From positions 1 through 13,049 of the forward strand of contig CADCOF010000113.1 of assembly GCA_902802975.1 (NCBI GenBank): 13,049 nucleotides of DNA. Reading direction: 5' to 3'. The stretch comes from an uncultured Ruminococcus sp. (GTDB lineage Bacteria; Bacillota; Clostridia; Oscillospirales; Acutalibacteraceae). Shown here in pieces: positions 8,729 to 13,049 of this stretch (its first letter is position 1; every line of letters begins with the position of its first letter). The notes beneath the pieces are model-generated. The model made no database searches, was not told where the DNA came from, and saw only the letters and a program-made list of their open reading frames with translations. The translations under genes and the position numbers were made by a program.

Positions 8729-8739
8729 CATCAATTTAA

Positions 8740-10116
8740 CTAAACCGGCTCGCCGTTATATTTGTAACCGCCTTCGCCGTCATTGTATATCTGTCCGTCA
8801 TCATAATTATAGAACGAATAACCGCCCGTGTAATCGTTCTCGAACCAATAGCCGTTTGTTCCGGGATTATTTTGAGACCCACGCTGAGTATCTCCATCAG
8901 AATTTTCTTCAACATAAATATCGGAATCTCTGTACTCTCCGGCGGGTTCACTGTTTACACGGTACTCGCCGTTTTCGTTGTCGGTTTCTGTATCTGTGCT
9001 TTCATCCTCACTGCCGTCGCTGTCAGTACTATCACCTTCGCCAAGTTCTTCACTTTCATCATGCTTGTATATAATAGTCGCATCCGGCAATGCATTGACA
9101 AGCGATTCATACTCATTTTTCGTAATACCTGTATTTGCAACATCAAGAGTTTGAAGACCTGTGCATAATGTGAGATTATCAAAATCTGTGATACGATTAC
9201 CCGAAACATTCAGATTTTCAAGAAATGTCATGCGTTTCAGAAAATACACCTCGGTGACATTTGTATTCGAAATGTCGAGACTCACCATATTCGTGATATT
9301 TCTGATAGGGCGAACGCTCGAAATTTTTGTTCCGCTCAAATTTACATCGCTCAAGTAATCACAGTTTTCAAGAACCGAAATATCATCAAGCTTAGGCATA
9401 TCAAGCTTAAGTGTACGCAAATTTGTAAGCTTATCAAGCATAGATATACTTTTCGCTTTTTTGCTGGAAATATAAAGCTCTCTCATATCGGTAAGCTCAC
9501 TAAGCGGGGTGAGATCATCATTACTGGGGCAATCGATTTTCAGCACCTGAAGCTTGGGCATATATTTAACTGCGCCAAGACCTTTCACATCGCCGCCCGT
9601 GACCATCAAAGAGTTGAGATTTTTCAAAGAACTAAGCTTAATGATATCGGTTATACCATTGTTTGAAATATCGAGCGACTTCAACTGAATAAGATCACTA
9701 ACATAACTGAGATTGTCGAATTCGCAGCCGGATATTGTCAAATTACTGATTTGAGTAAGCGAACCAAGACCCGAGTAGCTAAGTATTTTACAGTCACTGA
9801 TCGTCACCGTCTGTAAATATGGACAATCGACCAAAGGCTCAAATGAATCGATAGTAGTATCGGAAAGCTCTACCACCGTAGCTGCTTTGTCAAAGAAAAC
9901 ATTTCCAAAAATAAACTCTTCCTTTGCAAGAGGACTTTCCTTTGCCGGAACATCGTTCGTATTTGGAAGCATACTCACCACCGCAACTGAGGAAGTCTCA
10001 TTTTTCGGCTGAGAACTGCTCTGTGTTTCACCGCTCCCTTCACTGCACGCAGAAAGAGAAGGGAGTAAAACCGCCGCGCACAATACACAGCTTGCTATTT
10101 TTTGCCAACTGTTCAT
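8740..10116 (-). CDS. Leucine-rich-repeat lipoprotein with acidic, Gly/Tyr-rich tail
   Basis: 458 residues. The start is the ATG at 10114-10116, with GAGG 6 nt upstream and a lipoprotein signal directly after it (lipobox LSAC, Cys24); an upstream in-frame start would add 11 residues before the signal. A Ser/Thr-rich linker leads to an N-terminal cap (about 68-97). Then come eleven leucine-rich repeats with exact 22-residue spacing (starts at 98, 120, 142 and so on to 318), the last lengthened by ALPDATIIY. This is the internalin-like class used in protein-protein contacts. The tail is strongly acidic (353-382) and ends in a Gly, Tyr and Asn-rich stretch (about 421-456). It should sit on the outer face of the membrane. 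It is the second gene after its paralog, 42 bp away with no terminator between. Ligand and function are unknown. Confidence 0.85.
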   Translation of the reverse strand: MNSWQKIASCVLCAAVLLPSLSACSEGSGETQSSSQPKNETSSVAVVSMLPNTNDVPAKESPLAKEEFIFGNVFFDKAATVVELSDTTIDSFEPLVDCPYLQTVTISDCKILSYSGLGSLTQISNLTISGCEFDNLSYVSDLIQLKSLDISNNGITDIIKLSSLKNLNSLMVTGGDVKGLGAVKYMPKLQVLKIDCPSNDDLTPLSELTDMRELYISSKKAKSISMLDKLTNLRTLKLDMPKLDDISVLENCDYLSDVNLSGTKISSVRPIRNITNMVSLDISNTNVTEVYFLKRMTFLENLNVSGNRITDFDNLTLCTGLQTLDVANTGITKNEYESLVNALPDATIIYKHDESEELGEGDSTDSDGSEDESTDTETDNENGEYRVNSEPAGEYRDSDIYVEENSDGDTQRGSQNNPGTNGYWFENDYTGGYSFYNYDDGQIYNDGEGGYKYNGEPV

Positions 10117-10158
10117 TTCACACCTCAAACTATCAATCCGTAAAGGCAATAATCGTGA

Positions 10159-11409
10159 TCAAATATCATCCGGGATACCGTCGCCGTCTTCATCTACGAA
10201 ATAATCGTAATTATTATCATCATCAGGAATACCATCGCCATCGTTATCGACAATATCATCAGGGATACCGTCGCCGTCTTCATCGATAATATCATCAGGG
10301 ATACCGTCGCCGTCATTATCAACAAAACTGGATGTATTCTTGTCATCCTCATATAAGCCAACGCCCGAATCGCTGTCAGTATCCTTGTCCTTATCCTTAT
10401 CCTTATCCTTATCCTTCTCATCACTATTATCGCTATCTTTATCGCTGTCATTTTCTGAATCCTTATCAGAATCATGAACTCTGTTGAGTTCCTCATCTGT
10501 AACGATAAAGCTGCTTGTAACTTTACAATTCGGAAGCCAGATCATAACCTTTACGACATCATCTCTCGTGAGGTTGCAGTCGGTAATATCGAGATTTTTG
10601 AGAGTGTGCAGATACATAAGCGGGGTAATGTCGTCGGGAACTATAGCCTTAAGATTCAAAGTTTTTATATTAACAAGGTTCTTCACGAAGTCAATATCGC
10701 TGAACGTATTGCACGAAACATTGAGTTCTTCAAGCTCAGAAAGTGACGACAAAACAGTGCTGTCGGAGACAGCATTGCTGCCGATATTAAGCACTTTCAA
10801 TTTATTCATACTTGCAAGAGGAGAAATATCGGAAATAAGATTATACTCAAAATTCACACTTTCCAGACCGCGGCAATTTTCCAACTCGTCTATACTTTCA
10901 ATGAGATTACTTGAAAAATTGATATATTTCAAATGAGGAAGGTTTTCAATACCGCTGACATTCTTAAGATTAGCGTCAATAATAGAAAGACTTTCCAATG
11001 CCATAAGACCCGAAACGGTACGAAGATCGGTAAGCTCGCTTTTTCCTATAACTATTGTACGAAGTTGGTTCAAATTCTCAAGGAATTTCAAATCGCTGAT
11101 ATTGGACGAAAGAACGCCGAAATACTGAAGATTTGTACATTTCGAAATAAAATCAAGATCCTCTTCGGTAAAAGTAACCTCTCCCAACTGAAGCTCGGTT
11201 GCGTCCTGACGAAACTTAACATTGCCGATCTTATATGTAGGCACATTTTCAGCCGAATCCATCGTTTCGGGAACATCTGCTGTCTGAACAACAAAAGGTG
11301 TATCATTAGTCTGCTCGGGATTATTGGTTTTATCCTTACTGCAGCCTGTCAAAGAAGCAATCATGCTAAGAGCAATAATCCCGCAGACAGCCTTTTTGAA
11401 ATAACTCAT
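10159..11409 (-). CDS. Leucine-rich-repeat lipoprotein with thrombospondin-3-like calcium repeats
   Basis: 416 residues. The ATG at 11407-11409 is chosen because GAAAGGAAG lies upstream and a lipoprotein signal follows (lipobox LTGC, Cys23); the longer frame needs a TTG and adds 10 residues. After a cap (about 59-90) come nine leucine-rich repeats of exactly 22 residues (starts 91, 113, 135 and so on to 267), the last extended to WLPNCKV. A charged Asp/Ser/Lys linker (312-348) includes a DK repeat from a hexanucleotide array. Four DxDGDGIPD units (364-416) match thrombospondin type 3 repeats, which bind calcium. The cap shares GNVxF and AT with the downstream lipoprotein, so the two are paralogs whose tails differ. 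It is first in the two-gene unit, behind a promoter and a structured leader. It is probably a surface protein; the partner is unknown. Confidence 0.87.
   Translation of the reverse strand: MSYFKKAVCGIIALSMIASLTGCSKDKTNNPEQTNDTPFVVQTADVPETMDSAENVPTYKIGNVKFRQDATELQLGEVTFTEEDLDFISKCTNLQYFGVLSSNISDLKFLENLNQLRTIVIGKSELTDLRTVSGLMALESLSIIDANLKNVSGIENLPHLKYINFSSNLIESIDELENCRGLESVNFEYNLISDISPLASMNKLKVLNIGSNAVSDSTVLSSLSELEELNVSCNTFSDIDFVKNLVNIKTLNLKAIVPDDITPLMYLHTLKNLDITDCNLTRDDVVKVMIWLPNCKVTSSFIVTDEELNRVHDSDKDSENDSDKDSDNSDEKDKDKDKDKDKDTDSDSGVGLYEDDKNTSSFVDNDGDGIPDDIIDEDGDGIPDDIVDNDGDGIPDDDNNYDYFVDEDGDGIPDDI
10162..10320 (-). repeat. Four thrombospondin-3-like repeat units (coding)
   Basis: The C-terminal 53 residues of the upstream lipoprotein contain four copies of D-x-D-G-D-G-I-P-D. 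The first three are spaced by exactly 12 residues and the fourth by 18, after an insertion rich in Asn and Tyr. The DNA copies are nearly identical, which suggests recent tandem duplication. The Asp pattern is that of calcium-binding type 3 repeats. Confidence 0.85.
10383..10418 (-). repeat. Hexanucleotide tandem repeat (coding)
   Basis: Six consecutive 6-base units, four of them identical CCTTAT on the plus strand (10389-10412), flanked by CCTTGT and CCTTCT. In the lipoprotein they encode the Lys-Asp run of the linker. Gain or loss of a unit keeps the frame and would change linker length by two residues. Confidence 0.85.
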
Positions 11410-11430
11410 TTTTATTCTTCCTTTCAAAAC

Positions 11431-11526
11431 GCTGCACAAAGAATAAAATGCGCAGCTGTGATATATTAAGATAACGGTTCACCCAAAACAAGAACCACAG
11501 GGATCAAAGTCTGACACAATGATCCC
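11431..11526 (-). promoter_or_regulatory. Structured 5' leader with three hairpins
   Basis: Three successive inverted repeats lie between the promoter and the first lipoprotein gene. These are GGGATCA/TGATCCC (11500-11506, 11520-11526, 13-nt loop), GGTTC/GAACC (11476-11480, 11492-11496) and an 8-bp stem with one G-U pair (11431-11438, 11449-11456, 10-nt loop) that ends about 5 nt before the ribosome binding site. I do not recognise a known riboswitch and no T-run follows any stem. Translation control is more likely than attenuation if it is regulatory at all. Confidence 0.45.
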
Positions 11527-11545
11527 ATAAAAAACATTCAAGTTT

Positions 11546-11574
11546 ATTATAATATAATTATTGAATTAAATCAA
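11546..11574 (-). promoter_or_regulatory. Promoter of the lipoprotein operon
   Basis: TTGATT (11569-11574) and a perfect TATAAT (11546-11551) are 17 bp apart on the minus strand. The start would be near 11539, giving a leader of about 130 nt to the ATG at 11409. The rest of the 235-bp gap from mtnN, between 11575 and 11644, shows no convincing terminator. Confidence 0.75.
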
Positions 11575-11644
11575 GGAAAACAACGAACCTTTAACATTTT
11601 ATAAACAATTATCACACAATGTTCACAAAAACGCTGTCAAATAA

Positions 11645-12364
11645 TCACACCATTACTCCAACTTTGTCATACTGCTTTACAAACTCCCTGATAACCTCCG
11701 AGGAAATCAATGCAGCAGTTTTTGCAAATGTCTGATAATCCATGTGCGAGTTATCATCGCCGGAATCGGAGATGGAGCGCAAAACAGAACACGGCACTTT
11801 GTTTACATAGCATGTCTGCACAACAGCTGCTCCTTCCATATCGCATGCTGCAGCGTCAAAAGTATCTACCAAGAAATTACGCATCTCGTTTGTATTTATA
11901 AACGCGTCTCCCGTTGCAATTGTACCGACTTTATAGTAAATCCCCTCGTCGTTGGCAACTTTTTCCAAAAGCGCAGTAACTTTATCATCTGTCGGAAGAT
12001 AGACGAGATCTATTCCGGATAAAAATCCAAGTTCATCTCCGAGTGCGGTAGTATTCATATCATGCTGAACAACATCTTTCGCAATTACAATCTCACCAAT
12101 AGTAAGATCGTCGGAAAGCCCGCCGGCAACACCGACATTAACAATAACATCGGGAGAGAAACCCAGTATCATTGTCTGAGTACAAATAGCCGCGAACACT
12201 TTGCCCACGCCACAGCGCGCCACAACAATTTCTTTCCCCTCGAGAACTCCGGTGATAAATCTCATTCCGCTCAATTCAACGACACTGATATTTGTCATTT
12301 CACTCTCGATGTTCTCAAGTTCCAGATCCAAAGCCACTATAATGCCAACTGCTGCCTTACTCAT
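11645..12364 (-). CDS. mtnN: 5'-methylthioadenosine/S-adenosylhomocysteine nucleosidase
   Basis: 239 residues, close to the E. coli Pfs/MtnN length. The enzyme removes adenine from S-adenosylhomocysteine and methylthioadenosine in the cytoplasm, relieving product inhibition of methyltransferases. By comparison with the E. coli protein, the catalytic residues are Glu15 (in GIIVALDLELE), Glu177 (in CDMEGAA) and Asp200 (in LRSISD); TGDAFI (151-156) and the NVGVAGGL block (76-83) are also present. The ATG overlaps the end of luxS by 8 nt, and its AGGGAGGT binding site (12376-12383) lies inside the luxS coding sequence, so the two are co-transcribed and may be translationally coupled. Its product, S-ribosylhomocysteine, is the LuxS substrate. 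No clear terminator follows. Confidence 0.96.
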   Translation of the reverse strand: MSKAAVGIIVALDLELENIESEMTNISVVELSGMRFITGVLEGKEIVVARCGVGKVFAAICTQTMILGFSPDVIVNVGVAGGLSDDLTIGEIVIAKDVVQHDMNTTALGDELGFLSGIDLVYLPTDDKVTALLEKVANDEGIYYKVGTIATGDAFINTNEMRNFLVDTFDAAACDMEGAAVVQTCYVNKVPCSVLRSISDSGDDNSHMDYQTFAKTAALISSEVIREFVKQYDKVGVMV

Positions 12365-12818
12365 ACTTAAAATCGACCTCCCTTGAATTTAATACCTCAA
12401 GATATTTTTTACACTCCTCAACACAAGGTGCAAGCGCAAGATTTTTATAGTTTCCACATTCCTTTTGTGAAGCTCCGAACACCTCACCCTTGTGGTTGAT
12501 TATCTGTTTCAATGTTTTTTTCACGACATCAAGAACAATGACAGGTTCTGTATCTTTGACAATAAGGTAAAAACCCGTCTGACAGCCCATAGGACCAAAA
12601 TATATTATTTTCTCCCCTATATCGCTGCTGCGAACATAAGTCGCAAACATATGCTCCACTGTATGCATTGTAATATTATCCATATATTCGCCGCCGTTAG
12701 GCTTACGCGTTCTCATGTCATAAGTAATGAGATCACCGTCAACCCTCGATATATACATTCCCGGAACTATTTTATCATGATCGGCTTTAAAGCTTTCGAT
12801 CTGTTTTATCTCTTTCAT
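12357..12818 (-). CDS. luxS: S-ribosylhomocysteine lyase (LuxS)
   Basis: 153 residues, normal for LuxS. It converts S-ribosylhomocysteine to homocysteine and 4,5-dihydroxy-2,3-pentanedione, the precursor of autoinducer-2. The metal site HTVEH (His52, Glu55, His56) and its third ligand Cys121 (in ECGNYKN) are present, as is the catalytic Cys79 in GPMGCQTGFY. The ATG at 12816-12818 follows GGGAGGG at 8 nt; another ATG 4 nt upstream is out of frame. It sits between a tRNA terminator and mtnN. There is too little space for a separate promoter after the terminator, so transcription may come through from the tRNA unit. An intact active site means AI-2 synthesis is possible, but use as a signal is not shown. 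Confidence 0.97.
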   Translation of the reverse strand: MKEIKQIESFKADHDKIVPGMYISRVDGDLITYDMRTRKPNGGEYMDNITMHTVEHMFATYVRSSDIGEKIIYFGPMGCQTGFYLIVKDTEPVIVLDVVKKTLKQIINHKGEVFGASQKECGNYKNLALAPCVEECKKYLEVLNSREVDFKYE

Positions 12819-12842
12819 TCATTACACCCTCCCGATTAAAGT

Positions 12843-12875
12843 AAAAGAGCACCTGCATCGAAACGCAAGTGCTCT
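12843..12875 (-). terminator. Intrinsic terminator after the tRNA genes
   Basis: An 11-bp stem with one G-U pair (arms 12846-12856 and 12865-12875, 8-nt loop) is followed by a short T-run on the minus strand (four clear T). It begins 3 nt after the tRNA-Leu end and lies 25 bp before the luxS ATG. The short T-run may make it leaky. Confidence 0.75.
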
Positions 12876-12878
12876 CAG

Positions 12879-12962
12879 TGCCGATGGCCGGACTCGAACC
12901 GGCACGGTATCGCTACCGGTGGATTTTGAGTCCACTACGTCTGCCAATTCCATCACATCGGC
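12879..12962 (-). tRNA. tRNA-Leu(CAA)
   Basis: 84 nt on the minus strand. The acceptor strands GCCGATG and CATCGGC pair perfectly. The anticodon loop CTCAAAA gives anticodon CAA, which reads UUG. The long variable arm is that of a class II tRNA, and GGTTCGAGTCC marks the T arm. Discriminator A73 fits leucine. The bases after it are not CCA, so the tail must be added by the CCA-adding enzyme. Confidence 0.95.
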
Positions 12963-12965
12963 ATA

Positions 12966-13049
12966 TGGCGGAGAGATGGGGATTCGAACCCCAGATACGG
13001 CGGAAACCGTATACATGATTTCCAATCATGCTCCTTCGGCCAGCTCGGA
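12966..13049 (-). tRNA. tRNA-Ser(GGA), 5' end outside window
   Basis: Minus-strand tRNA that enters from the right edge. The anticodon loop TTGGAAA between CATGA and TCATG gives anticodon GGA, reading UCC and UCU. A long variable arm (class II), the T arm GGTTCGAATCC, an acceptor 3' strand TCTCTCC, discriminator G and an encoded CCA are seen. About nine bases of the 5' acceptor strand are missing because of the window end. It is 3 bp from the tRNA-Leu, so the two form one transcript. Confidence 0.93.

Noticed and set aside
11635..11640. Perfect TTGACA -35 box after mtnN
   Set aside because: The only -10-like sequence (GATAAT, 11608-11613) is 21 bp away, too far. The promoter at 11546-11574 fits better.
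12822..13025. 67-codon frame over the tRNA genes
   Set aside because: It is made of tRNA and terminator sequence; the tRNA structures explain it.

Overview
The window reads as part of a low-to-moderate-GC Gram-positive genome, most likely class Clostridia; an Oscillospiraceae/Ruminococcus-like source is plausible. The grounds are AGGAGG-type ribosome binding sites, TTGnnn/TATAAT-type promoters, the Firmicute-style S12 with its N-terminal insertion, the clostridial style of EF-Tu, and 22-residue leucine-rich-repeat lipoproteins. The genus is inference. Every gene lies on the minus strand, so transcription runs from the right end of the window to the left.

Right end (about 12.35-13.05 kb): a tRNA-Ser(GGA) cut by the window edge, a tRNA-Leu(CAA) and an intrinsic terminator come first. 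luxS and mtnN (pfs) follow with overlapping reading frames. These two enzymes catalyse consecutive steps: MtnN cuts S-adenosylhomocysteine to S-ribosylhomocysteine, and LuxS turns that into homocysteine plus the autoinducer-2 precursor.

Accessory block (6.7-11.6 kb): a good promoter and a structured leader of about 130 nt drive two paralogous leucine-rich-repeat lipoproteins. They have 9 and 11 exact 22-residue repeats. Their acidic C-terminal tails are unrelated: one ends in calcium-binding thrombospondin-3-like repeats, the other in a Gly/Tyr/Asn-rich segment. A strong terminator closes this unit. Immediately beyond it starts a 656-residue polytopic membrane protein that resembles GT-C glycosyltransferases. 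This is the least ordinary part of the window and the best place to look for something undescribed.

Left half (0-6.6 kb): the str operon rpsL-rpsG-fusA-tuf is followed by a tuf terminator and then an independently promoted typA. The operon seems to have a main promoter before rpsL plus internal promoter candidates before rpsG and before tuf, and inverted repeats sit in its intergenic regions. typA has a near-consensus promoter whose -10 box and start point are covered by a palindrome with perfect 9-bp arms, which looks like an operator. The usual flanks of a str operon (rpoBC upstream, the S10 operon downstream) are absent.

No insertion sequence, CRISPR array, phage gene or broken gene was seen. 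No stretch longer than about 235 bases lacks a gene.
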